64,000 nt of DNA from Algicella marina (GCF_009931615.1 NZ_CP046620.1:3828501-3892500); one strand, 5' to 3'. Numbered from the stretch's first letter, positions 8,653 through 17,438 are shown. Notes: generated by a model from the sequence alone, not told the origin. Translations and numbers: made by a program.

Positions 8653-9233
8653 GTGCCGATATCAGAAAAATTGCCGTGTGGGTTGAGGAGACCCACAGAG
8701 AGGCTGGCAAGTCGATCACACCGCCGACACGCAAGGCGGTGGCGGTAGCGGTTATCGCCAATCCGTTTGCCGGAGGTTTCACCGAAGACCTGTCTGAGCT
8801 GATGGAAATCGGCGCGGAACTAGGCGGTCTGCTGGGCGGGCGATGCGTTTCAGCGCTGGGGATCGCGCCGTCAGCGGCTGAAAGCTATGGCAAGGCGGCG
8901 ATGGTCGGCGAGAGTGGTGAGTTGGAACATGCCGCGGCCATCCTGCACCCCAAGCTCGGTGCACCTTTGCGGGCCGCCGTGGAGAAAGGTGCGGCACTGG
9001 TTCCGTCTTCAAAGAAGATGGGCGGTCCAGGGCAGGTCCTGGACGTCCCGCTTGGCCACAAGGATGCGGCTTATGTCCGCTCCCATTTCGACGGCGTCGA
9101 AGTGCGCCTGAACGATGCGCCCCGTGCGAACGAGATCATGGTCGCCGTCGCTGTAACCGATAGTGGCAGGCCCTTGCCGAGAGTAGGTGGGTTGGAAGCC
9201 GGTGACGCAAAGGGTGAAGACGGACTGCGGTAA
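8649..9233 (+). CDS. AA_synth (DUF1185) family protein, copy 2
   Basis: Second paralogue, also 194 residues, coupled to copy 1 by an ATGA overlap. It keeps the same skeleton: NPFAGGFTED, SYGKAAMVGESGELEHAA, VPSSKKMGGPGQVLDVPLGH, DAAYVRSHFDGVEV, NDAPRANE and KGEDGLR. The copies differ mainly in the N-terminal third. Equal length and perfect alignment of the blocks suggest two subunits of one hetero-oligomer or two steps on related substrates. It is the last gene of the plus-strand operon, ending 20 bases from the convergent amidohydrolase gene. Function unknown. Confidence 0.85.
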   Translation: MSADIRKIAVWVEETHREAGKSITPPTRKAVAVAVIANPFAGGFTEDLSELMEIGAELGGLLGGRCVSALGIAPSAAESYGKAAMVGESGELEHAAAILHPKLGAPLRAAVEKGAALVPSSKKMGGPGQVLDVPLGHKDAAYVRSHFDGVEVRLNDAPRANEIMVAVAVTDSGRPLPRVGGLEAGDAKGEDGLR

Positions 9234-9253
9234 CGACCGCCGGCAAACTGCAT

Positions 9254-10429
9254 TCAGATGGTGACGAGTTCCGGGATGCGACCAGCTGGTGGGGTGTTCC
9301 GACTACGCTGGCTGCAGACAACGCCATCTATGACCGTCATGCCGACACCTGGCAGGTTACCGAGCTGCACAGACTCGAGGATATTCTTTCCCGGAGCGTG
9401 CTGCGCCTGATCCATCAGTACGAAATCCGCACAATATCCCGCTTCGATCAGTCCGGTATCGAGCTTCCGCTGGCGGGAGGTGTTCCCGTTGCCAAAGCAG
9501 AATGCTTGCTCCGCCGGGATGTTGCCGAGGCTTGAGAGCATAGCGATCATTCGCAGGATACCAAGCGGTTGCACGCCCGAGCCGGCCGGACCATCGGTGC
9601 CAAGAATTACTTGGTCGAGTTTCCCGAGCTCCCGTGCCGTGTTCAGAGTCAGCAAAGCCGCCCTTTCGTTGCCATTGTGCACGATTTCCAACGCCGCCTT
9701 GCAGCTTTCGCAGAGGCAGACGATCTGATCATCCGGCAGGGCGGAATGGCCGCCGTTGATATGGCCGACGACATCAGTTCCGGTTTCCAGAACCATGTCG
9801 GCATCAATTAGGCCGGAGCCAGGTATGGACGGACCTCCTGTGTGGATCGTGCTCTGGATTCCGTACTTCCGGGCCCAACCGACCATCTCCCGCGCGGTCT
9901 TGCCATCCTTTACGGTGCCCAGTCCGACCTCGCCCATCAATTTTACACCCGCGGCGGCAAGTTCCTTGAAGTCTTCCTCGACCATACCGTGTTCAATCAC
10001 CGGAGCACCGGCGTGAACCTTGACGCCGGAAGGACGGAAATTCTCGTACCAACGCTGGGCTGCAATCGACATAGCTTTCAGGCCGACAATATCCTTTGGG
10101 CGACCTGGCATGTGCACTTCTCCCGCCGAGATTAGCGTGGTGACACCGCCATGGAGCGTTGAGTCGATCCAGTGCAGTTGCTGCTGGCGTGGCGTGTAGT
10201 CGCCGACAACGGGATGCACATGGCTATCGATCAATCCCGGCGCCAGAGTCGTTCCATGAGCATCGACCACCGTTGTCGCGCGTTCGGTGTCGAGATCAGC
10301 TTCGTATCCCCAGGCGCTGATCTTGCCCCCATCTGCGACGACGCAATCACCGTCGAAAATCGGCTGTTCCAGCTTGCCGGAAAGCAACAGCCCGATATTG
10401 CGGATCACCAGTTTCGCGTCGTCTGCCAT
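9254..10429 (-). CDS. Enamidase-like amidohydrolase
   Basis: A 391-residue amidohydrolase that closely resembles enamidase of Eubacterium barkeri, which opens 1,4,5,6-tetrahydro-6-oxonicotinate to 2-formylglutarate. Shared features I can see are the metal motif His70-x-His72 (DSHVHP), YTPRQ, LHGGVTTLISAGEVHMPGRP, GVKVHAGAPVIE, GEVGLGT, HTGGPSIPGS, HINGGHSALP and the C-terminal SRNTPPA. The ATG at 10429 follows an excellent AAAGGAGG ribosome site six to seven bases upstream. An earlier in-frame ATG at 10459 would overlap the livF stop as ATGA and add ten residues, so coupling is also possible. It is the last gene of the transporter operon. Assignment to the enamidase clade is strong; the natural substrate is inferred. 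Confidence 0.85.
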   Translation of the reverse strand: MADDAKLVIRNIGLLLSGKLEQPIFDGDCVVADGGKISAWGYEADLDTERATTVVDAHGTTLAPGLIDSHVHPVVGDYTPRQQQLHWIDSTLHGGVTTLISAGEVHMPGRPKDIVGLKAMSIAAQRWYENFRPSGVKVHAGAPVIEHGMVEEDFKELAAAGVKLMGEVGLGTVKDGKTAREMVGWARKYGIQSTIHTGGPSIPGSGLIDADMVLETGTDVVGHINGGHSALPDDQIVCLCESCKAALEIVHNGNERAALLTLNTARELGKLDQVILGTDGPAGSGVQPLGILRMIAMLSSLGNIPAEQAFCFGNGNTSRQRKLDTGLIEAGYCADFVLMDQAQHAPGKNILESVQLGNLPGVGMTVIDGVVCSQRSRNTPPAGRIPELVTI

Positions 10430-10455
10430 GGCCTTTGCCTCCTTTAACTTGCTGA

Positions 10456-11151
10456 TCATACCCCGAGGTAGCGCGAGAGCGTGCCCGGGTTTTCCCTCAG
10501 GTCCTCAGCGCTGGCCGTGTGGGCCAGCCGGCCGTGCTCAAGAAAGACCACACGGTCGGCCAGCGACAATATCGTGTCAACGCGCTGTTCGACCAGCAAC
10601 ACACCGAGGCCCTCCTGCCGCATGGTACAGATTACGTCCGCGACCAGAGCGGTCATGGTTGGCTGGAGGCCTTCGGATGGTTCATCGAGAAGCAGAACCT
10701 TGGGTCGGGTAGCCAACGCGCGAGCGGTGGCCAGCATCTGTTGTTCTCCACCCGACAAGGTTTCCGCACGCTGGCTGCGGCGTTCCTCCAGTCGAGGGAA
10801 CATCTCAAAGATTCGCGTCAGATCATCCCGGCCGCCGCCGCTGACCATCAGACCCACATCGAGGTTCTGTTGTACCGTCAATTCCCGGAACAGGCGGCGA
10901 CCTTGGGGTATGTAGCCAAGACCGATTGAGGCAATACGATGGGGTGGCAATCTGGCGAAGCTCTCTCCGTCCATTGCGATGTCGCCCTGCCAGAGGGGCA
11001 GAATGCCCATCAGCGCCTTCATTGTTGTTGTCTTGCCTGCACCGTTACGACCGAGCAGGCACACGACCTCTCCCGGCGCGACGCTAAAGGAGACATCGGT
11101 AATCACCCGGGCTTTGCCGTAGCCGGTTGATATGCTGGAGACTTCAAGCAT
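10456..11151 (-). CDS. Branched-chain-amino-acid-type ABC transporter ATPase (LivF-like)
   Basis: A 231-residue ATP-binding subunit of a HAAT/Liv-type importer. Walker A is GRNGAGKTT, the signature is LSGGEQQ, and Walker B is VLLLDEPSEGL. That last motif and the short length are typical of LivF rather than LivG. The start at 11151 (MLEVSSIS) overlaps the upstream ATPase gene stop by 8 bases. Liv-type systems in alphaproteobacteria carry amino acids but also urea, amides and aromatic acids, so the substrate here is probably the heterocycle handled by the enzymes next to it. Confidence 0.9.
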   Translation of the reverse strand: MLEVSSISTGYGKARVITDVSFSVAPGEVVCLLGRNGAGKTTTMKALMGILPLWQGDIAMDGESFARLPPHRIASIGLGYIPQGRRLFRELTVQQNLDVGLMVSGGGRDDLTRIFEMFPRLEERRSQRAETLSGGEQQMLATARALATRPKVLLLDEPSEGLQPTMTALVADVICTMRQEGLGVLLVEQRVDTILSLADRVVFLEHGRLAHTASAEDLRENPGTLSRYLGV

Positions 11152-11872
11152 TATCCGTGCCCAGATACGCGGCCTGAACTTCGGCATTTACGCGAATTGC
11201 CTCTGCCGTGCCTTCTGCAAGGGTGCGGCCCTGATCCAACACAGTAATGAACTGTGCGGTTTCCATGACTACATCCATGTTGTGTTCAATCAGTAGTATG
11301 GTGGAGCTTCTACCCAAGGTCTGGATCAGGGACTTGAAACCCTCGATCTCGCTTTCCGCCAGCCCTTGGGTCGGCTCATCAAGAATAAAAAGCCGCGGGG
11401 ACTGAACCAGGCCCATGGCAATTTCAAGCAGACGCTGGTGACCGTAGGCCAGATCACCGGCAAGTTGCTCTTGCCGGTTAGCAAGGCCTACCTTCGCCAG
11501 CGCCTCATCGGTCGCCGCCTGAACTCGGACGTGGTCTCGCCTGTACACCCTTCGTGCGGCCAGGGCCACATTCTCGCGGGTACTCAGGCCGGCAAAGACG
11601 GACGTTATCTGGAAGGTGTATGCCATGCCGCTGGAAATCCGCCTGTGCGCAGGCCAGTCGGTGATTTGCTTCCCGGCAAAAAAAATCTCGCCGCGTGTAG
11701 CTGGAATTCTGCCGCAGAGCATGCCGACGAACGTCGACTTGCCTGCGCCGTTCGGACCGATGATGGCGCGGATCTGGCCTTCGGGCAGGGCAAAATTCAC
11801 GTCAGTCACAGCATCGAGCCCCGCGAAGGATTTGGAAAGCCCCCGCGATTCCAGCAGGTTTACGGCAACCAT
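11144..11872 (-). CDS. Branched-chain-amino-acid-type ABC transporter ATPase (LivG-like)
   Basis: A 242-residue ATPase with Walker A GPNGAGKST, Walker B LFILDEPTQGL and a LivG-style C-terminus (IRVNAEVQAAYLG, the common NPxVxxAYLG ending). The signature region reads LAYGHQRLLEIAMGL, the usual LivG form. The ATG at 11872 (MVAVNLLESRG) overlaps the upstream permease by 13 bases. A much longer in-frame reading further upstream runs through the permease gene and is not a real extension. Confidence 0.9.
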   Translation of the reverse strand: MVAVNLLESRGLSKSFAGLDAVTDVNFALPEGQIRAIIGPNGAGKSTFVGMLCGRIPATRGEIFFAGKQITDWPAHRRISSGMAYTFQITSVFAGLSTRENVALAARRVYRRDHVRVQAATDEALAKVGLANRQEQLAGDLAYGHQRLLEIAMGLVQSPRLFILDEPTQGLAESEIEGFKSLIQTLGRSSTILLIEHNMDVVMETAQFITVLDQGRTLAEGTAEAIRVNAEVQAAYLGTDNA

Positions 11873-12804
11873 GGCACCGCCCTCCGCCGGAGTTCGCCAG
11901 CGAGGCCACCGGGTGCGAACATTGTCAGAAGAACTAGAATGACACCTGCCGCCAACATGTATGCGCTGGTGATACTGCTGGCATAGTCTATCAGGTAGAA
12001 CATGAAGATCGTGCCGACCAGCGGCCCGATGGTGGTGCCCGAACCGCCGAGCAATACCCAGAGCAGGGGCAGGATAGAATATTGTACGGAGGCAAAGGTT
12101 GCTCCGGCATAGCCGAACAACAATGCATACGCCGCTCCCGATGCCCCCGACAGTAGGCCGGAAAGGGTGACGGCATACCATTTGATGCGCTGCACGTCGT
12201 AGCCGAGCATTCGCGCGCGTTCCTCGTTCTCCCGTATGGCGACGAAGGCGCGGCCAAGCGGCGTGTTCACCAGCCAACCGAGCCATAGAAAAATCACGGA
12301 AAATAGTAAAAGCGCGGTGAAATAGCGGATGCTGTCAGCCGTGAGATCGAGCCCCAGCAGGTTTCTCGCGGCCTGTGGGATAACAAAACCCTCGTCGCCG
12401 CGCGTATAGGTGCCGAAGTAGAGCACCGTCAGATAGCCAGCCTGCGCAAACATCAGTGTGACGATCATGAATGCAACGCCCGTGGTGCGCAATGCGAGGA
12501 AACCAGTGACGCCAGCAATCACCAGCGCCGATGCGAGCCCGGCGAGGAACGCGGGTGCGGGGCTGACACCGCCAAGGTGCATGGCAAGGCCGAGACCATA
12601 CATTCCCGCAGCAAAGAACAACGCATGGCCGAGACTGAGCAGGCCCGTGTAGCCGAACAGCAGGTTGTAGCCCATTGCGTAGACCGCAAGGACCATGATC
12701 CGCGAGAGATTGCCCATATGATACGCTGGCAGCACGAAGAACAGGGCCGCCAAAAGCAAGGGTACGCCTAGGTGGAGCAATGCGGATTTGCGCTGCACGG
12801 TCAT
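11860..12804 (-). CDS. Branched-chain-amino-acid-type ABC transporter permease (LivM-like)
   Basis: A 314-residue inner-membrane permease with about eight to ten hydrophobic segments. The conserved LivM loop is visible (LFGYTGLLSLGHALFFAAGM near residues 49-68, and GRAFVAIRENEERARMLGYD around residue 190). Start ATG overlaps the LivH stop by 4 bases. It pairs with the LivH-like permease to form the membrane pore. Confidence 0.9.
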   Translation of the reverse strand: MTVQRKSALLHLGVPLLLAALFFVLPAYHMGNLSRIMVLAVYAMGYNLLFGYTGLLSLGHALFFAAGMYGLGLAMHLGGVSPAPAFLAGLASALVIAGVTGFLALRTTGVAFMIVTLMFAQAGYLTVLYFGTYTRGDEGFVIPQAARNLLGLDLTADSIRYFTALLLFSVIFLWLGWLVNTPLGRAFVAIRENEERARMLGYDVQRIKWYAVTLSGLLSGASGAAYALLFGYAGATFASVQYSILPLLWVLLGGSGTTIGPLVGTIFMFYLIDYASSITSAYMLAAGVILVLLTMFAPGGLAGELRRRAVPWLP

Positions 12805-13724
12805 GTTGCGCGTTTGCCAAGCAGTCCCTGCGGGCGAAGGATCAGTACGAATGCGACAAGCAGGGTGGCGATGATTTTGGCCAGCGTCGGTGAGAAAAAG
12901 ACGGACACGATACCATCGCTAAGGCCGATCAGAAGAGCCGCTATCACCGTGCCAGGCAGACTGCCCAGACCGCCGATGATCACAACGATGAAGGATAAAA
13001 GCAGCGGGTCACCACCCATGAGGTAATGTGCCTGCTGTACGGGTACAATCAGCACTGCGCCAAGGGCAGCAAGGGCGGCGCCGAGGCCGAAAACGAAGGC
13101 GTAAACACGCTCGACCGGGATTCCGAACGCCTGTGCCATCTCGCCGTCCATCTGAGTGGCACGCATGATCAGGCCAATGCGGCTTCGAGCCATGATGGCC
13201 CAGAGGATGCAGAGGATTGAAACCGCAGCGACAATGATGAAGAGCTTGTAGCTCGTTGTGCCAAGCCCCCATGGCCACGTAAGGTGGAAACCGCCCTCAA
13301 AACTTGGCCATGGCAGTGCAAGCCTCTGATTGAACGGAGGCTCCACCGGTCTGGCATCGGGCCCGAACGTCATCAGCGCACCTTGCTGGAGGATGTAGAG
13401 CATGCCGATCGTCGCCACGATTGTCCGCTCCGGGTCGTAATCGATGCGCCGGAGGACGAGCCAGTCAGCGGCGGCCGCGATCAGGCCGGCGAGAGCGGGG
13501 GCGATAAGCAGAGCAGCGACGAAGCCGAGGGCCGGGTGGCCGCCGACGTGGCTGGCAACGAACCAGGAGAGGACGGCGCCGAGCATGAAGAATTCGCCGT
13601 GAGCGACATTGACGACGCGCATCACTCCGAAAACGAGGCTCAGGCCGACGGCGGTAAGCGCCAGAACGGCCGCCGTGATCGCGCCTTCCAGCGTGGCCAG
13701 AAGCAGGTATGGGCCCAAATCCAT
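12801..13724 (-). CDS. Branched-chain-amino-acid-type ABC transporter permease (LivH-like)
   Basis: A 307-residue permease, highly hydrophobic, with the LivH hallmarks GLSLVFGVMRVVNVAHGEFF near the N-terminus and IVVIIGGLGSLPGTVIAALL near the C-terminus. Start lies nine bases after the binding-protein stop. It forms the second half of the membrane pore with the LivM-like subunit. Confidence 0.9.
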   Translation of the reverse strand: MDLGPYLLLATLEGAITAAVLALTAVGLSLVFGVMRVVNVAHGEFFMLGAVLSWFVASHVGGHPALGFVAALLIAPALAGLIAAAADWLVLRRIDYDPERTIVATIGMLYILQQGALMTFGPDARPVEPPFNQRLALPWPSFEGGFHLTWPWGLGTTSYKLFIIVAAVSILCILWAIMARSRIGLIMRATQMDGEMAQAFGIPVERVYAFVFGLGAALAALGAVLIVPVQQAHYLMGGDPLLLSFIVVIIGGLGSLPGTVIAALLIGLSDGIVSVFFSPTLAKIIATLLVAFVLILRPQGLLGKRAT

Positions 13725-13733
13725 CGGGACTGA

Positions 13734-15026
13734 TCAGAAGGACTGCGTCGTGTAGTCCACCTCGTCTTCGTAGAAGGTATCCTCGATGGAAGTGGTGTGC
13801 TGGAGGACCAGCTTGCCGCCCTCGACCTTGGAAATGTATTGGTGGCCGAAAACCTGGTGGGTCTTGCCATTGAACATCTTCGCACCTTGTGGATGGGCCG
13901 CGGAGAGAGGCATTTCCGTCATTGATTCAACAGCTTCGATCAATGCTGCCCTGTCGTCCGTGCCGGAATAGCCCGCGGCCTCCATGCCGGCCTTGACGAT
14001 GTGCAGCGTTTCCCAGCAACCGAACATGTGAGCATAGGTGGAGATGTCCTTGGCATCGCTGACCGAGGCGCCGTTCTCATCGACACCGACAGCTTGCCTG
14101 TATGCCTTGTCGTACTCCGACTGGTCGGCCTGAGCGTAGCGGGGGTTGCCCTCCCAGAAATAGGTGCCTTCGAGAAACTCGAGACCGGGGCTGGAAAGAT
14201 CTACTGCTTCAAGACTGTCAATGAAACCAAATATTTCCGGCTTTGACGGCCCGAAGAACTCGCCCATCTCCTTGACAAATGTCAGGACGGCGGGGCCGAC
14301 CATGACGTGATAGATCACTTCTGTCTCGCGCGGGATCTTCGGGAAGTATTTGGTAAAGGAGGTTTCTGTCGGCGGAATGGCGATCATTTCCAGAACTTCG
14401 CCGCCCTGTGCTTCGATGGCAGAGGAGAAATAGTCCCGGTGGTCGTGGCCGAAGGCAAAGTCGGGGAAGATCATCGTGACCTTCTTGCCGAGGTTTTCGG
14501 CAACGAAGGGGGCCATGGCCTGGACCTGGCTCTTCACGTCCGTGATGCCGGGCTGAAGGGTGTAGCGGTTGAGCGCACCGGAGGCGACGTGATGACCCTC
14601 GGAAACGACGAAATAAGGGATTTTCAGCTCTCCCGCACGCGGTGCGGAACCGAAGACGACGTGGCTGAAAAGCGTGCCGAAAGCGATGTCGCAATTGTGC
14701 TGGGTTGCGAATTTCTCCACGACTTCGGCACCGCGTTTCGGGTCGGTTCCGTCATCTTCGGCGATGATTTCCACCGGGCGGCCGGCAATTCCGCCTTCGG
14801 CGTTGATCTTCTCCACCGCTGCCTGTGTCGTACGATCGTACCAGCGCCCGTAGGCGGCGCCAATGCCGGTGCGATGAACCTGAAAACCGATGCGTACCGG
14901 CTCCGACGACTGGGCCTGTACGTAGGTTCCAAGGCCGGGGAGGAGGGCGGCGGCGGTGCCCGCGCCCAGTGTTTTCAGGGCCTTGCGGCGTGTGCGCAGG
15001 AATAGCGGTGTCTTGCTGTCGGTCAT
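13734..15026 (-). CDS. ABC transporter periplasmic substrate-binding protein (Liv/amide type), Tat-like signal
   Basis: A 430-residue type-1 periplasmic binding protein, first gene of the transporter operon. The N-terminus carries a twin-arginine-like signal (RTRRKALKTLGAG, then a hydrophobic stretch ending VQAQ). The mature part starts PVRIGFQVHRTGIGAAYG and contains AVEKINAEGGIAGRPVEIIA, as in LivJ/UrtA/AmiC-like proteins. I chose the ATG at 15026, eight bases after AGGGGA; another ATG at 15050 has no better ribosome site. Substrate is not predictable from sequence; the enzymes in the locus suggest a nicotinate-like carboxylated N-heterocycle. Confidence 0.88.
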   Translation of the reverse strand: MTDSKTPLFLRTRRKALKTLGAGTAAALLPGLGTYVQAQSSEPVRIGFQVHRTGIGAAYGRWYDRTTQAAVEKINAEGGIAGRPVEIIAEDDGTDPKRGAEVVEKFATQHNCDIAFGTLFSHVVFGSAPRAGELKIPYFVVSEGHHVASGALNRYTLQPGITDVKSQVQAMAPFVAENLGKKVTMIFPDFAFGHDHRDYFSSAIEAQGGEVLEMIAIPPTETSFTKYFPKIPRETEVIYHVMVGPAVLTFVKEMGEFFGPSKPEIFGFIDSLEAVDLSSPGLEFLEGTYFWEGNPRYAQADQSEYDKAYRQAVGVDENGASVSDAKDISTYAHMFGCWETLHIVKAGMEAAGYSGTDDRAALIEAVESMTEMPLSAAHPQGAKMFNGKTHQVFGHQYISKVEGGKLVLQHTTSIEDTFYEDEVDYTTQSF

Positions 15027-15127
15027 CGGCTGGTCCCCTGTTGTCTTCATCCCTTTGCGGGAGTTCCCTTGAAACGTGACGCTTCCGCTGGCGTCTGTCT
15101 ACAGTTTTCAGGGGGTTTGCCCGCGGA

Positions 15128-16561
15128 TCAGGCACCCTTTGGGGCGGCCAGCAACCAGAGGCCGAGCAGGGTGTAGGCGACCATGAAGAGCGACAGTGGG
15201 ATCTGGCTGCGGAGGGCGGAAGTGTCTGATCCGTAAAGCATTCTCGCGGCACGGTGGGCGAGAACAAGGGACAGGACGTGGCCGGCAACGACGGCGGCGG
15301 CCTGCGTGAGCCAGATGATGCGGACGGTGGCGGTGGTGTTGAAGAAGCCGGTAGTGACGTAGAACGTGCCGAGATTGAGCAGATCGGCGCCGGTTGCAAG
15401 CGGGTCTGACAGGGCAGCGAGCAGGTACTGACCGTTGACGAGAGCGGCAGGCAGGTAGTGGGCGATGTGATAGCCGAAGGCGATGGGCAGGGTGGTGACG
15501 GCGAGCAGGGACCATGCCCTGAAAAACCGGATTTTCCTTTTATTTGCAATTAGATGGCCAAGTGCGGCGCAGGCGGTGAATGTCGTCAACAGCAGGGCGC
15601 AAGTGGCTGCGAGACCGAGTGTCGTGGGCAGGATCAATGCGGACCGGCCGGGAAACTCGAGTGGGTTCACCCCGATGCGGGCGAGCCACCAGAATGTCTC
15701 GTTCAACCCGTCGAAACTGCCGGCGCCAAGGAGGAGCAGGGCAAAGAGGCCGGTGGCAATTTGCGTGCGGTGGGCGAGGAGTGCATTGCCTGGGAACGAC
15801 GGGCCGGTGGATTGGTTAACGGAAAGGCGGGCGAACAGGCTCATCATAACCGTGAAAACTTCACATCTGGTTAACCATGTGCGGGTGCCGAAGACCTGGG
15901 TGCCGACATAGGTGAAAAGCCAGTAGCCGCCGGTGATACGGGCCAGCCGATCCGGATCATCCGGGGCCGGGTCGGCCAGCGAAAAGCTGAAGAATATCAG
16001 CAGGATGACGCAGGCGGGCCACGGGCCACCGGGAATGGGGCGGATGTGATCGGGCGCTGTGAGTGAGGCAATGGCGCGCCATGGGTTGATCCAGCCCCAC
16101 AGGTTTCCGACAAACCCTTGCAGGACCACAAGAAAAATCCAGAAACCACTCCAGATCGAGAGCGGCAGCAGATTGGAAAGAGGATCGCGGGGGCCGGTGA
16201 TGCCAAGCCAGAGTAGCAGGAAGAGCAGGGCGGTTGCGGCAAGACTGGTATAGTGGGCGGCCCGCGGCAGGGATGCGGGCGATACATCCGCAGGTACGAC
16301 CGGCATGCGCGGCCGCGAAAAGGCGAGAAATGCAAGCGTTGCCAATACGATGACGAGGCCGCAGGCGATGTAGGCGTCGGTGGGCAGCAACAGCACGAAG
16401 GCCTGCTCCGAGACATGGGCGGTGACCGGGGAGGCCATGAGGGCAAGCGGCGCTGCGCATGCGACCACGGGGAGAACACCGACCACCGGTATCCGAACCC
16501 CCGCCGTGACCGGGCATTGCCGTGAATGCAGCAGGTTGACGGAGAGCAAGGCGCGGCACAT
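15128..16561 (-). CDS. Multi-pass membrane protein of unknown function
   Basis: About 477 residues with some ten or eleven hydrophobic segments and no family that I can name. The N-terminus includes a signal-like hydrophobic stretch ending ASPVTAHVSEQAF, so the true start may be later than the ATG used here; a TTG at 16567 is also possible. Conserved-looking polar-aromatic loops include WGWINPWRAI and WLFTYVGTQVFGTRTW, typical of a real membrane enzyme or transporter rather than random translation. It is divergent, 35 bases apart, from a gene for an exported copper-chaperone-like protein. A role together with that protein, for instance in metal handling or cofactor assembly, is only a suggestion. 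Confidence 0.7.
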   Translation of the reverse strand: MCRALLSVNLLHSRQCPVTAGVRIPVVGVLPVVACAAPLALMASPVTAHVSEQAFVLLLPTDAYIACGLVIVLATLAFLAFSRPRMPVVPADVSPASLPRAAHYTSLAATALLFLLLWLGITGPRDPLSNLLPLSIWSGFWIFLVVLQGFVGNLWGWINPWRAIASLTAPDHIRPIPGGPWPACVILLIFFSFSLADPAPDDPDRLARITGGYWLFTYVGTQVFGTRTWLTRCEVFTVMMSLFARLSVNQSTGPSFPGNALLAHRTQIATGLFALLLLGAGSFDGLNETFWWLARIGVNPLEFPGRSALILPTTLGLAATCALLLTTFTACAALGHLIANKRKIRFFRAWSLLAVTTLPIAFGYHIAHYLPAALVNGQYLLAALSDPLATGADLLNLGTFYVTTGFFNTTATVRIIWLTQAAAVVAGHVLSLVLAHRAARMLYGSDTSALRSQIPLSLFMVAYTLLGLWLLAAPKGA

Positions 16562-16596
16562 GGTCAAGCAATGACAGGTTTGGTGGGCAAGTCAAA

Positions 16597-17334
16597 ATGA
16601 AAGCACGAATGGCAGTTATCCTGCTGGTTTTACTGGCATTTGTCGGTACGATCTGGTGGACTTCGCGCGGAATGGCGGTGGAGATCGCGGAGCCTTCGGC
16701 GGCGGTGGTGAACGGCAATGTGGCCGTCTTCGCGCGGATAGTCGCACGGGATGGCCCCGACAGGCTGTTGTCGGCCAGCAGCCCGGAAGCGGAGAGCGCA
16801 AGGATTGTCGGTATCACCGAAGGCCACGCTGCCGCCATACCTGCGGACAGTGGCGCGCTGCTTGCGGCGGACGGAGCCTATGTGGAACTGATCGGCGTTT
16901 CCGGGGAGTTGAAGGCCGGGCGGATTGTGCCGGTGGAATTGCGGTTCGAGAACAGTGGCTTGCAGCGGTTCAAAGCGGTGCTGAGCGACACGGCAGCGCA
17001 GGACTACGGTGTGAAGGAAGCCGGGCGTGAGATGAATGTGGCGATCGCGGTGGCGCCCAATGAGGTCGGCGGTTGGCAAATCCTGTTGCAGACGGACGGG
17101 TTCAGTTTCAAGGGCCGTGAGGCGGAGGGCCAGCATGTGCAGCGTGACGGCCACGGCCATTTGTACCTTAACGGGTTGAAACTGGGACGCATGTATGGGC
17201 CATCACAAGTTGTGGGCGAACTGCCGCATGGAGAGCATATTTTCAGCGTGGTGCTGAACGCCAATACGCACGAGGCATATGTTAACGACGGCGTGCCTGT
17301 GGCGGCAAAGGTTAACGTGACGCAGCAGGATTGA
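16597..17334 (+). CDS. Exported protein with a degenerate PCuAC-like domain and a His-containing C-terminal domain
   Basis: A 245-residue protein with an uncleaved or late-cleaved N-terminal hydrophobic segment (residues 5-24). Residues about 30-125 follow the pattern of the periplasmic copper chaperone PCu(A)C (ARIVARDGPDRLLSASSPEA, later ELRFENSG), but the copper-ligand His and Met positions are replaced: the usual HIML is YVEL. The C-terminal part (about 130-245) has GHGHLYLNG (His186, His188), then NTHEAYVNDGVPV. This looks like the small beta domain of uncharacterised GHxH-type exported proteins such as DUF4399. Metal binding may have moved to the second domain. Divergent from the membrane protein gene at 15128-16561. 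Confidence 0.6.
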   Translation: MKARMAVILLVLLAFVGTIWWTSRGMAVEIAEPSAAVVNGNVAVFARIVARDGPDRLLSASSPEAESARIVGITEGHAAAIPADSGALLAADGAYVELIGVSGELKAGRIVPVELRFENSGLQRFKAVLSDTAAQDYGVKEAGREMNVAIAVAPNEVGGWQILLQTDGFSFKGREAEGQHVQRDGHGHLYLNGLKLGRMYGPSQVVGELPHGEHIFSVVLNANTHEAYVNDGVPVAAKVNVTQQD

Positions 17335-17438
17335 GCGGTTTGCGGCGATATGGGTTTCGTATGGTTTCGGTATGGGTTTGGTATGGCTGATTTGCGGATT
17401 TCAGGCCGATCCGGGCTGATCGGCAGGCCGGCGCCGCG

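Noticed and set aside
17335-17438. GTATGG-containing short direct repeats as a possible regulatory array
   Set aside because: Only three imperfect copies in a gap between convergent genes; too little to call a feature of its own.
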